DNA of 64,000 nt from Pythium myriotylum (taxonomy: Eukaryota; Oomycota; Peronosporomycetes; Pythiales; Pythiaceae). A model generated the notes under the pieces. The model was given only the letters and a program-made list of their open reading frames with translations. It searched no databases and had not been told where the DNA came from. The position numbers were made by a program, and so were the translations under genes. This document shows, piece by piece, positions 10,637 to 20,107 of the stretch. The stretch spans positions 372,001 to 436,000 of the forward strand of contig JALJCQ010000014.1 of NCBI GenBank assembly GCA_023091665.1. Direction: 5' to 3'. Within the stretch, counting starts at the first letter, position 1, and each line of letters opens with the position of its first letter.

Positions 10637-11707
10637 GGAGAGCGAGGCAGGCAGTGTGAGGCGGTGAGCTCCAATTGGGGAATGAGCTCTTCCGGGCCGA
10701 AAAGATCCGGCCGACGGCGCAGCGGGTCTGCGGATCTGAACCCAGAGCGGCTAGAAGACACGCTGCCTCAAAATTCACGCCACCAAGGTGCTACAGCGAC
10801 GAGGCTCTGTCGCACCCGGCATCTTATCCAGAGGCTTGATAGCTCCTGATGCGTAGTAATACTAGACACGCCATGCGACTGGACTTTTATTCTCTTGGGT
10901 CCAGCGACGCGAGCCATCAACTCGCATTGTGCTGGCCGCGTTGGCGCCGACGCCGTTGGACTCGTGGTTGGAAAGAGACCGAGTCGATTTGATGGGTCAA
11001 AAAGCACGAACTCCAGCCAAAAGTGTTGGTCCGAGTTGGCGGGTATCCACAAGTTTTTCTGAGACGTGGGCGGTGCTTTGATGGCGTGAGTCCCATCATC
11101 TACAACATGCTCAGAGCAGCGGCGATGAGTCCACAGACTGCCTCCAACGCAAAAATACCCGTTGATTTGTCAATTCAACGGAGTGTTGTGTTGGGGGCGC
11201 TCTCTAGGGACTCCAACTGTTGTGGAGATGCAAATTCGGCATATCATAGGTCGATGTCACAACTTGCCAAAGTTGAAGCTACATGACATATCCGCACTTA
11301 GTGCGAACTGACAAATGCCACTTCAATGTAGCCATCGCACTTCGTGGTGTTACTGTAGCAGAAGCGTTCGCGCACAGACAGGTGTCGGTCGATAAAAAGG
11401 AGAACGGACGGGTCGCCATGCAGAACTGAGCGTCTTGCGCGCGATCGGATCGTGCCAAAAGCCTTTTCAACTCGTAAAATAGCTGATCGTGGGGTGCACT
11501 ATGCTGTAATCGAGCGAGGTAAATGATGGTAGGCGATCCTCTGGGTCCGACTTGAGTTCGGAGCGCGTTCGCCATCAATAGCAGTGAGACTGTCGTAAAG
11601 CAATGTGGGCATCCAATCTCGAATGATCTTTCATGCGGAGAATTCAAAATGGAAATCGTACTAGGTATTGTCAACTTCGTTGTAATTTATCATACGGATG
11701 CGCGACC
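10637..11707. other. intergenic region, promoter side of the zinc-finger gene
   Basis: About 1.07 kb between the zinc-finger gene start and the stop of the next gene. Short open frames here (the longest is 131 codons, minus strand 11279-11674) have no family resemblance and no splice support. I see nothing else in it. Confidence 0.5.
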
Positions 11708-12280
11708 CTAAAACCAGCGCTTGTACCCCGAACGAATCTCGTACGTGCACGTGGTCTGCTTCGTGAGGTAATTCATGGCCTCAAATTTGGCGTACAGCTC
11801 ACCAGCGGGCAGGTTCTCATAGTAGATACCACCGAACTGGATCCTTGCGGTTGCGCCGTCAGGTTCGGTCGCGTTCTTCTTCACGAAGCCGTTGAAGCAT
11901 TCTTCTTTCGTGAAAAAAATAGCGGTCTTGACCATGTGGCACGCGCTGATCCCGCAGCCTGGTTGCGTGTACACGTCCAAGTTGAGTACGGCACTCAGAT
12001 CTTTTGGTCGCGAGGCCTCTTGGAACACGACGTTCATGTCGGTAGAGATGTTCATCGGAACAACGTCGTAGCCGTACTTGACACTGTTAAAGCATCCGGG
12101 CTCAGAGGTGCACGGATCGGCAGCGTGCGGGTCTTCGATCCAAGAGAGACTTGTCTTGGCGAATGTGGCCGCTTGACTTGCACGGATCGCGGCGCGAGCT
12201 TCAACTGAGTGAACGGAGCCGGAGCCGATGAGAGCGAGGGCCATGGCGGTCGCGGCGGTGATACGAGCGATCGAAGCCAT
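11708..12280 (-). CDS. small secreted six-cysteine protein, copy A
   Basis: 190 aa, single exon. ATG at 12280 starts a signal peptide (MASIARITAATAMALALIG, Ala-rich cleavage region near residue 28). The mature part has six cysteines in the order DPC-x5-C, QPGC-x3-C, EECF and TTCT, consistent with three disulfides. Conserved blocks DPHAADPC, YGYDVVPMNISTD and NLPAGELYAKFE, and the terminal RSGYKRWF, are shared with the tandem copy B at 12845-13387. I do not recognise a named family. It lacks RxLR-dEER or LxLFLAK-type effector motifs. The frame upstream of 12280 is open but has no signal peptide, so the internal ATG is preferred; an initiator-like motif lies about 35 bp upstream. Confidence 0.8.
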   Translation of the reverse strand: MASIARITAATAMALALIGSGSVHSVEARAAIRASQAATFAKTSLSWIEDPHAADPCTSEPGCFNSVKYGYDVVPMNISTDMNVVFQEASRPKDLSAVLNLDVYTQPGCGISACHMVKTAIFFTKEECFNGFVKKNATEPDGATARIQFGGIYYENLPAGELYAKFEAMNYLTKQTTCTYEIRSGYKRWF

Positions 12281-12844
12281 CGTCGGGACGGAGAACTGAC
12301 GGGAATCGAGGCAGTTGGAGAATGAGAGACAAACGACGCGGGCGGAGACCTTGGGACGTGGCGTCACGATGCGACGACGACATGAGGCATCTTGGAGGAT
12401 GAAGAAAGACACAGGTCACTACTCCCGACTGAGTTTTCATAAAGAGGTGATACTCAGATGCGGACGACGACAACAAGGTCGTTGCCGTGCGATGGAACCA
12501 ATTACAGCAACACGTTCATGTCGTCTTTTGGAACAGCCACGTTCGGTGCATGTGAGACGATCAATTATCCTGTTGAGACGTTCTTTGTTGCGGGAAGCAC
12601 TAATGACGCCGAGAAAGGCGGCGAGGGACACACTTTTGCTTACGTCAGACTGATCGCCAATGTAGTATCAGCCATTCGCTACCTGGCACACGCGTACGGC
12701 GTGAGGGTACGCCATCCTCGTACAGCGCAGTAGCCACTGCATACACTAGCGATCACACGTTGACGTGAAAAATCGTCGACGTGAAAAATCAGCTCGAGTG
12801 TGTTCACGCATCGTTTAATTCAAATCTTTATTATGTATCAAGGC
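12281..12844. other. spacer between the tandem secreted-protein genes
   Basis: 564 bp containing the promoter of copy A and the 3' flank of copy B. No further gene is supported. Confidence 0.5.
12314..12327 (-). promoter_or_regulatory. oomycete initiator-like element of secreted protein A
   Basis: Minus-strand CTCATTCTCCAACT matches most of the oomycete core promoter consensus CTCATTYYNCAWTTT and lies about 35 bp upstream of the chosen ATG. It also supports that ATG over the upstream one. Confidence 0.5.
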
Positions 12845-13387
12845 CTAATACCATCGTTTGTAGCCGCTTCGGACTTCGAACGTGCACGTTGGTTTCTCTG
12901 TCAAGTAGTTTGTCTTCTCGAACTTGGCGTAGAGCTCACCAGCAGGTACGTTCTCGTAGTAGTTGCCGCCGAACTTAACGAGAGCCGTGACGTTGTCTGG
13001 CTGGTTGGGCAGTTTCTCGCCAAACGAATTGAAGCAGCTCTCCTTCGCAAAGAGCCCGAGCACCTTGGTCGTCGTGCAGCCACTGATCACACAGCCCGGC
13101 TGGGTGTAGATGTCAAAGTTGAGCACCGCCGCGAGCCCCTTCGGACGCGCAGCCTCTTGGAAGACGATCGTTGCGTCGGTCGTGACGTTCAGTGGGACGA
13201 CGTTGTAACCATACTTGATATGGTTGACGCAGCCTGGCTCGGTGCACGGGTCGGCGGCGTGTGGGTCGGCGACCCATTCAAACGCTGGCTTCGAAGTCAG
13301 CGAGCGGATGCTTACACGACGAGCATTTACGTCTGAGGCGATGGCGATTGACAGCAACAACACCAGAGCGAAGCGGAGAGACGGCAT
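12845..13387 (-). CDS. small secreted six-cysteine protein, copy B
   Basis: 180 aa, single exon, with a clear signal peptide (MPSLRFALVLLLSIAIASDV, cleavage near residue 22). It has the same architecture as copy A: DPHAADPC-x4-C, TQPGC-x3-C, ESCF, PTCT, then the end RSGYKRWY. The Cys spacing differs by one residue in the first pair. The tandem same-strand arrangement and roughly 55-60 percent similarity by eye indicate an old local duplication. Likely an extracellular or wall-associated protein; the function is unknown. Confidence 0.82.
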   Translation of the reverse strand: MPSLRFALVLLLSIAIASDVNARRVSIRSLTSKPAFEWVADPHAADPCTEPGCVNHIKYGYNVVPLNVTTDATIVFQEAARPKGLAAVLNFDIYTQPGCVISGCTTTKVLGLFAKESCFNSFGEKLPNQPDNVTALVKFGGNYYENVPAGELYAKFEKTNYLTEKPTCTFEVRSGYKRWY

Positions 13388-15110
13388 TATTGTGGTCTTG
13401 TGGTCTTGTGATCGTCGTCGTTGTTAGTCGAGTCGAGATTATTGGGATGTGGTGTGGATCCGCGCTCGGCTTCAACGTTAGCTCAGGAGACAAAAGGAGA
13501 GCCCAGCCAGTCACGCGTGTCGCTTGGGCCTGCGACTGGTCGCTCCGAATTCACATTCGCTGCGAGCCAATCGAGCCACTTCGAATCAGAACGGCGACGC
13601 GTCACGTGGCGAGTTGACACGCATTGTCCGGCCTATGCACGATGAGCAAGTCAGGATTTGATTGAAAAATCAGTTGCAACTGTTACGATAATTGGTTGAA
13701 TCTACCATTTTCTGTATAAAAGAAGGTTGTGTTTGAAGTATTTTGTATAAAGGCAGACACCATATTTTGGGATTAGTGGGTGACATGCTTGTCACAGAAG
13801 GCGTGCCGGCCACGTCACTTGCAACCAGTGCGCACTGCTTGGCTGGGAATGAAGCGCGGCAACTTTTGGAGGAACATGCGGACACTGAACGAAATCGAGG
13901 CGAACGAGAGAAAGAGTCTTGTAAACATTCACGGATAAAAGAGCAGTCATCGTTGATGCATATGGCGGCTGCATGCCCCACAAATTGGATTGGGATCGAC
14001 GAGACAAGAAAACTTTAATTCGAATTCTGGACGAATTCGCTGCCACGAGCGACTTGAGTCCGGTATTTACTGGTGGTGGCTTTGTCCGCATGGGGCACCG
14101 TTCCGATGGGGACTCGTCTTGCGGATGTTGAAGTTGACATGGACGACTGAGACATTCGACTTTTCACTGCATTTTTATGGGTGTTGCGCCGCGTGTTTCT
14201 TCTCTGTTCCACGAGAAGATCGCGCCTGTTCTCGAACATTTACAACCTTCAAGAACCTGCCCGTCGACGCAACTATAATAAAGGGAAGCAGCCTTAGGAA
14301 GCAGGCTTCCCCACGTTTGAGATGAACAGGACGGTAACCCGAGGGTACAGTTACTCTCCAATGCGGACCTCCTCTTTTTTTCTTCTTCTTCCTGAGAGCA
14401 GCCGCTTTTCACACAGGAAAGGGGGAGCAGTCCATGAACTCCCTCTTTCTCTTCGTTGGGGCCTCGTCTGAGCCAAAACCCCACAAACGCGCAAACGCTG
14501 CTTTCTCTCTTTCCCCGAAATATCGTCTCTCTATTCTTTGCAAACAAAAAATCTGATATGTCATTCAAATGAGGTAGCATCCCAAACAGTATTCATACGG
14601 TTTTAATAGAAACTCCTGGACCCTCCTCTGCCAATGGCCGTCTTCTTCTTCTCACGCACACGCGCGTGTCACTGCCGCCGCCTCTCGCTTCAACATCCGG
14701 ATATGGTTCGCTCGCATCGGCGCGCCCGTCCGTTCCATCGTCGACAGCGTCGAGGAGGAGCCCCATAGTAATACCCACGAATAGTATTATCGTCAGCACT
14801 TGAACCTGGGACCGTCGGAGGTGTTCCGATTCTCCCAACTTGTACGGTACAGCCGTTGCACAATCTTCGCATTCTCCAAAACGTGAGTAAAAACACTTTC
14901 CTTTCCCTGATATTTCTCGCCCACTTGTAGTCACATTCTGTCAGATCAGTGGCGGCAATCTGCCCGACCATGTTGAAGTTCGGCACGCGTCGGGCAAGTG
15001 CTTGCTTGTCCATCTCCTCGGTTTTAACCGTACACATTTCCTCTTAAACCTGCTTTTCCCATTCCGCACACTCGGCCCAAGCACCAGAATTCCATCATCT
15101 CGCCTCGACC
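13388..15110. other. 1.7-kb intergenic region
   Basis: No convincing gene. It contains a pyrimidine-rich tract near 14365-14400 (runs of TC and T). Several arginine-rich open frames on the minus strand (14164-14580, 14593-15037) lack signal peptides, domains and splice logic. Probably promoter and 5' UTR of the gene at 15111 plus non-coding DNA. Confidence 0.5.
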
Positions 15111-16712
15111 ATGGAGCTCGCCACGCGACCGGCCTCGCTGACGCCCGCGCTCGCGCGCTGGACGCGCTCGCTGCACGCGCGGCAGCTGCTGCGGCTCGGC
15201 GACGCGCGTCCCGACGGTTTCGCGTCGCTCCAGTGGCGCCGCGCGGCCTCCAGCGAGCGCTGGCTGCGGCTGCTTGTCGTCGAGCCCGAGCCGTCGGCGG
15301 CGCGCGACGCCGTCGAGTTCTTGCTGCTCGCGCAGCGGCTGCTCGCGGCGGACGCGGCGCAGTGCCAGGAGCAAGTCATGGCCTGGCTCAGCGACCCGGC
15401 GGCGCTGCGCGCGCCCGCGGGCTCGAGGCTCCACAAGTGCTGCATGGGCGGCTGCCACTTGCCCGGCGCCGACCCGGACCCGGCGCCGCTCTCGGCCGTG
15501 CTGCCGTGCTCGCGCCACGCGGCGAGCTGGCGTCGACCGACGACGACGACGAATACGACGAGTCAGATGAGCCAGATGAACTACGCAGTCGTGGGTGGCA
15601 AGAAGAACAAGAACAAGGAGAAGGTGGTGGTGACGCGTGAGACGCCATGGACGCTTGGCGTCGTGCTGGATTTCCCGCGCGAGTTCGACGGCGAGTTCCT
15701 CGCGCTGCTGCACCGCGCGAGCAGCGATCCGCTCGGCGACTCGGGGCTCAGCGAAGACTTCAAGACCGCTTACCGTCTCATGAGCCCGCAGGAGAGCGCG
15801 GTGACCGTGCGACTGCATCTTCGCTTGTCGCACAAGATCCCATCGACCGACTCGCTTCGTGCAGTCGCCAAGGCCATGTGCAAGTGGCAGCTCGTGAAGC
15901 GGGCGTCGTTCGCCATCAACGGCATTGACATCGCCGCCAACTCGCTGAACGAACTGCTCATGGTCCTGCCGGGGCTGCCGTACCACAAACTGCTCGTGTG
16001 TGCCTCGTCGTCCATTGCGAGCCGCATGGACCCTCTCGCGACGCCCACCAAGCCCGTCGACGACGCGGCCATTCGGCTTTTGCTCTCCAAGGCTCCATTC
16101 CATCTTGGTGAGCTCGAGGTCTGCAACGTTCGGATCACCAACTTTGACTGTGTGCTTCAACCCTTCGCATCTGGCAAGTGTCAGTTGCAGGCGCTCCGGC
16201 TGCGAGAGTTCGCCATGGGGGTCGTCTCGGACGGTGGCATTTTCGCTGCACTGCGCGACCCTTGCCATCCTATTTACCACTCACTCGAGGAGCTCGAGAT
16301 CGACCAAGCGCTCAGCAGCGCCGGCGGGCTCAGCTTTTGGCTGGAACGCGAAGCCGGAGACATGCTGCTCAAGAACGACCGCCTCGTCAAGTGTTACATC
16401 CGCCAGGCCTGCAGCATATACCCAAGCACGACCCACCGAGGCTTCTGGCAGACGCGAAACTGCGAGATCGAAGTGCCCGTGCCTATGGCGTCCAAGCTCG
16501 CGTTCCTCAGCTCGAAGCCAATCCAATTGCCGCGCGATGTGAGTGAACGCATCCTCGAGTTTGCTGGGCGTAGCGAGATGCGCGACGCACAGATGCACTA
16601 CCGTCCGATCATGGCCGACCAGTTGCATCACTTCATGCGCGACCTCGACGCGTGGAAGCCCAAGCGCGTCGCCCAGCTTGACTCGCTGCCCTACGGGTCG
16701 TACTACTGTTAA
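15111..16712 (+). CDS. protein of unknown function, related at the C-terminus to the 694-aa pair
   Basis: Single exon, 533 aa, strongly GC-rich in the first 400 bp. No named domain is recognised. A Thr/Lys-rich linker (about residues 143-172) separates an Ala/Arg-rich N-terminus from a region with LRR-like spacing (HSLEELEIDQ, LGELEVCNVRITNFD). The C-terminus shows ML-x2-N-x-R, then SKLAFLS, then LPRDVSERILEFAG. The same order is present in the duplicated proteins at 39305 and 43526 (MLERNKR, SSRLALLS, FGLIFEFA), so I infer one lineage-specific family. ILEFAG resembles an F-box-type helix but the match is weak. ATG at 15111 follows a compact leader. Confidence 0.78.
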   Translation: MELATRPASLTPALARWTRSLHARQLLRLGDARPDGFASLQWRRAASSERWLRLLVVEPEPSAARDAVEFLLLAQRLLAADAAQCQEQVMAWLSDPAALRAPAGSRLHKCCMGGCHLPGADPDPAPLSAVLPCSRHAASWRRPTTTTNTTSQMSQMNYAVVGGKKNKNKEKVVVTRETPWTLGVVLDFPREFDGEFLALLHRASSDPLGDSGLSEDFKTAYRLMSPQESAVTVRLHLRLSHKIPSTDSLRAVAKAMCKWQLVKRASFAINGIDIAANSLNELLMVLPGLPYHKLLVCASSSIASRMDPLATPTKPVDDAAIRLLLSKAPFHLGELEVCNVRITNFDCVLQPFASGKCQLQALRLREFAMGVVSDGGIFAALRDPCHPIYHSLEELEIDQALSSAGGLSFWLEREAGDMLLKNDRLVKCYIRQACSIYPSTTHRGFWQTRNCEIEVPVPMASKLAFLSSKPIQLPRDVSERILEFAGRSEMRDAQMHYRPIMADQLHHFMRDLDAWKPKRVAQLDSLPYGSYYC

Positions 16713-16844
16713 GTTAGGTTCGTGTGTATGCGTGCTGTAGCTCTATCTACCTGTGTACTTGCGTGATTTCAACAGTTGACACTTCATGAACCGTGAGAGG
16801 TCGTCTGCAGAAAGATCTCCTCGTTGGATATTCACTCTTCACAC

Positions 16845-17411
16845 ATGACTCGAAGCATTCGTTGGCTGTGTATCGTAGCTCTGGTGCTCCTCGGGAAGGC
16901 AGTAGCACAACGCGAGTGCGCCGCGCGAAAACCTCCAGTCACACTAAACGGCGAGTTTTCTCCCGATGAGCTCGCGTTCTTGCAGCAGATCCTTCCGAAA
17001 CCAACGGTGTGTGCGAGTCTGAATCGCTCCAAGATACCGCTATGAATCACACTGAGTGGCGCAAATCGTGTAGAGCGATGGCGCCAACGCGGTGCGAGCT
17101 GAGCTACGGGCTCCATTCCACGTCCCGTGTCAAATGAGAGGATTTCCCCATTTGAAAGCGTTCCACGACCAAGATCTCGGGAGTAGCCTCGACCACCTGA
17201 AGGTCAGTGGGATTCTTGGACCTACTAGGATTGAACTCGTCGACTTTGAGTCATCGGACCGACACCGCAGATCTCGGCCGTGGCGCAACCCCCGCACATT
17301 CTGCTATTCGATGCAAGCGACCGAGTCGTCCAGGCTGTGCCAATAGCTCCGGCATGGACAGCCTTCCAACTACGTGACTTGATTAGCGACGCTATGAGAG
17401 CTTCAAAGTAG
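16845..17411 (+). CDS. SelM/Sep15-like ER thioredoxin-fold protein, Cys form
   Basis: Three exons: 16845-17006, 17074-17202, 17271-17411 (143 aa). A signal peptide (about residues 1-22) is followed by a short spacer and a thioredoxin-like domain. LKAFHDQDL and then PPHILLFDASDRVVQAVPIA line up without gaps with the SelM pattern KAFVxQD...P-x-L-x-L and with the Sep15 RFPQVQAF region. Family members use Sec in CxxU or CxU; here a single Cys (VPCQMRGFP) sits at the Sec column and the partner Cys is absent, so the usual redox pair is lost. No in-frame TGA or need for a SECIS is seen. SelM/Sep15 proteins assist ER folding. Splice sites are GT-AG, introns 67 and 68 bp. Confidence 0.62.
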
Positions 17412-17432
17412 CTTGCCACATCGGCAAGTTAA

Positions 17433-18116
17433 AATGACAAAATACAGGAAAATACGAGCGGATGGGACGTGGGTGCTGTTGAAGAAACTCAGATTGAAAG
17501 ATGCGAATTCGACTTCCCGACGGATCTGAAGTCCATGCACGCGCAGGAAAGTACCTTGTGCGTTTGCGACCGAACGTTCTTCCTTGAGTACGATTTTCCT
17601 TTCCTACTCGTGCGAGAGATCGCAGTCGGCGAAGGCTTCGAGTGCGAAAGCCTTGAGGCAAGGTGCCAAGCCGCTGACTGGAACATCAACAACCCAAATG
17701 TCGGCGGCTTCATCGAATTAGACCACAGTGGTTATCAGTTCAACCAGCCAGCATCACGTCGTTGTCCGCGTGACCAATTCACGCAGAACATTCCGTGCAT
17801 CTTGCTAATGAACGAGCTGACGTGGAATCGCCTGTCACGAGAAAACAAAGAAAAGATTTACAAACCGTGCGTTCCAACTGTCATGGTCGAGCTCATGCCT
17901 GCAAGCGACACGATCGCAAGTCTTGCAGGCGAAAGTGACCGAGTTCGTTCGCGCGAAGCCATGGTCGTCTACACGCGACGCAACCGCGTTTGGGTCTACA
18001 ACCACGACGAACAGCCTTTCTTCACTGAACTTTCTCTTGTTGAAATTGACTCGTGGCCAGGCTTCTCTCTCCATTGCGTCGCCATTCGCGATACTCGCGT
18101 ACGCCACGACCTCTGA
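17433..18116 (+). CDS. ORF of unknown function without a clear start (possible gene remnant)
   Basis: Open from the stop at 17430 to the stop at 18116. The first in-frame ATG is at 17535, giving 193 aa; about 34 codons upstream are also open. The translation has eight cysteines (for example LCVCD, EARCQ, RRCPRD, NIPC, YKPC) and looks like real protein (GGFIELDHSGYQFNQPA), but I do not recognise the family. It begins only 22 bp after the stop of the SelM/Sep15-like gene. It could be the 3' exon of a gene with an undetected 5' exon, or a truncated duplicate. Confidence 0.4.
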   Translation, partial: NDKIQENTSGWDVGAVEETQIERCEFDFPTDLKSMHAQESTLCVCDRTFFLEYDFPFLLVREIAVGEGFECESLEARCQAADWNINNPNVGGFIELDHSGYQFNQPASRRCPRDQFTQNIPCILLMNELTWNRLSRENKEKIYKPCVPTVMVELMPASDTIASLAGESDRVRSREAMVVYTRRNRVWVYNHDEQPFFTELSLVEIDSWPGFSLHCVAIRDTRVRHDL

Positions 18117-18525
18117 TGAGGAAAAACTACCTTACTTCCTGGAAATCCACAGCTCCCCCGAGACCCATAATCGAAAGACCCCACGGAAATAATTGCATTA
18201 AAAAAATTTATCAGCCCGTCTGACAGATTCGTTCGCTACGTGTCCAGGACAAGCGAGCTCGCGTTTCGCGTCAAACATTGCATGCGAGTGTCCACTGCAA
18301 CCCGTCCCTGCGTTATACAATACCTCTTTTCTGAGTTATCGCATCTAGAGAGGGATTTCCCAGCCCTCCCCCAAAATGACGACAACTCAGATCCCAAAGT
18401 AAAAGATCAGTAACCGCTTGACGAGAACGACAAATCAGGTGGTCGATCCTCCTGTACATGAGCTCTTGGTCCTTCGCTCTCTCTCTCTCTCTCTCGCTCG
18501 CTGCGCGTGGCTGCTCTCCGTTGCG
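18117..18525 (+). promoter_or_regulatory. spacer and 5' leader with (CT)n tract
   Basis: 409 bp upstream of the four-TM gene. A CT-rich microsatellite at about 18477-18498 lies 28 bp upstream of the ATG, a typical 5' UTR position. No other feature is visible. Confidence 0.45.
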
Positions 18526-19842
18526 ATGGCCTTGAAGCAGCTTCTCCCCGTCGTCGGTACGTGGCGCGCGCTGCCTGTCTCGCCCTCTAGAGCGCCCGCA
18601 ATGACCCGCAAAAACGCGTCCAGTCGTCGTGCTCTCGACAACGCTCGCGTTCCTCACGTGGTACGCGGTGCTCATGCCGTTCTGGGCCGTGCAGTCCGGG
18701 CAGAAAGACTCGCGCGTCTTCTACTCGCAAGGCATGGGGCTCTGGCTCAATTACACCGAGCACGTGGGCGACCCGGACTTTGATCCGGGCAACTCGCTCT
18801 GGATCCCACCGCAAGACACGGGCGTCGAGACGTACGCGTCGCAGTGGTTAGTGCCATCATCGGATAGGAATGGATGGTTGCATTGAAAGCTTAATGTGTG
18901 TGTGTGTGTCTCTTTTCCAGCGAGAACCACCGCTCGTTCTGCGCCAACGCGATCGGCGACCTCCATATCCAGTACTGCGAGGTCATGGACGTGTACTGCG
19001 GCGCCGGGCTCAAGATCATGCAGGTCGCAATGTCCATTCTCTCGGGCACGGCGCTGCTCGCCATTGTGTGGTCGGTCGTGCTTGTCGTCACGACGCGCCG
19101 CACGGTCGTGGACTACTGGCTCATGCAGCTCTGCATCTTCAACGGCGTCGGCTTCCTCCTCGTCGCGGCAGTTTGGTACTTTGCATTCTTTCGCGTCGTG
19201 CTCTCGACGACGTTCTACAAGGACCAGTATAATCGATGTAGCGAGAATCCGACGAATCGATCATGCTGGCATATCGGCACGTGCGTGTATTTGATGGTGG
19301 CCTGCGCCGTGCTGTACCCGTTCGAGTCGGTCGTCGTCGCAACTTTCGAGGCCCAGAAATTCAAAACTTACAAGCGGAAACTGCGAAAGCTGCTCGATAT
19401 GACAACAGCCGTCGATTTGCCATTGGAGAACTCGCCGCTTGACACGCGAGGCGAGCGGATCCAAGGTGGTAACGCGACAGCGATGGAGAAGAAAGCGGCT
19501 CGAGGACCGAGCCGAGGCGGCACTGAGTTACAGACCACGGACACGAGCCGGTCACTGAAACCTCTGCAGCGAGTGCCATCGGCAGTCAAGGCGATCGATG
19601 TGCACCAAATCGAAGGAATCCAGGTTACAAGCGACGGCGAAGAAGAGAAAGAGCGCGAAGACGCTGTCAAGTACGGTCAGAGTCGCGAGTTCGTCGCGAC
19701 GTCGCCGTCACAAGCCCGACGTAACTCGCTTGGCTCACCTACTTCGGCTTCCGCAGCTGAATCGAAGTCTCCGCGAAGAAGATCTTCGTCATCGGAAGGA
19801 GACCGCCGCGTGCTCAAGAACGTCAAGTCGATCGAGTTCTAA
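18526..19842 (+). CDS. four-transmembrane protein with cysteine-containing first loop
   Basis: Three exons: 18526-18556, 18624-18846, 18921-19842 (391 aa). The 31-bp first exon is inferred because splicing at GTACGT restores a continuous hydrophobic start (MALKQLLPVVVVVLSTTLAF). Four hydrophobic helices lie at about residues 5-35, 110-140, 148-175 and 195-222. The first external loop carries GLW and four cysteines, superficially like the claudin/PMP22 topology, but the exact W-GLW-C-C signature is not met. The 170-residue cytoplasmic tail is Ser/Arg/Glu-rich with several possible phosphorylation sites. Intron 2 contains a TG repeat (18896-18909). Function unknown. Confidence 0.72.
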
Positions 19843-20107
19843 CAGTAAATCAAGCAGTTCTCATTGACACCTACCCATGCGTACTTTTGAGTAGCTATGC
19901 TGTGACGAGAAATGAGAACTCGAAGCAACTGATCACCGGCACGAGAAAATAGATTCTAAGCGGAAGCACTGACGATGATTCTGGGTGTGAGAAACGCGGG
20001 CCACGAAGAGTCAAATCGCTCTTTCGACATTGCTGAGAACGAGTTCGTACTTTTCGGTACCCATACACGTTCGTTCAGTCTTCAGCATGTCAAATCGAGC
20101 CAAATGT
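19843..20107. other. convergent 3' spacer
   Basis: 265 bp between the four-TM gene and the truncated Hsp70 copy. Nothing recognisable. Confidence 0.5.

Noticed and set aside
11279..11674. 131-codon minus-strand ORF upstream of the zinc-finger gene
   Set aside because: No signal peptide, domain or similarity; composition like surrounding non-coding DNA.
14780..14830. T-loop-like GGTTCAAG on the minus strand (possible tRNA)
   Set aside because: The flanking bases do not pair as a T-stem, and no D or anticodon arms were found.
15024..16280. 418-codon open frame on the minus strand
   Set aside because: Antisense shadow of the gene at 15111; composition is Arg-rich with no domain.
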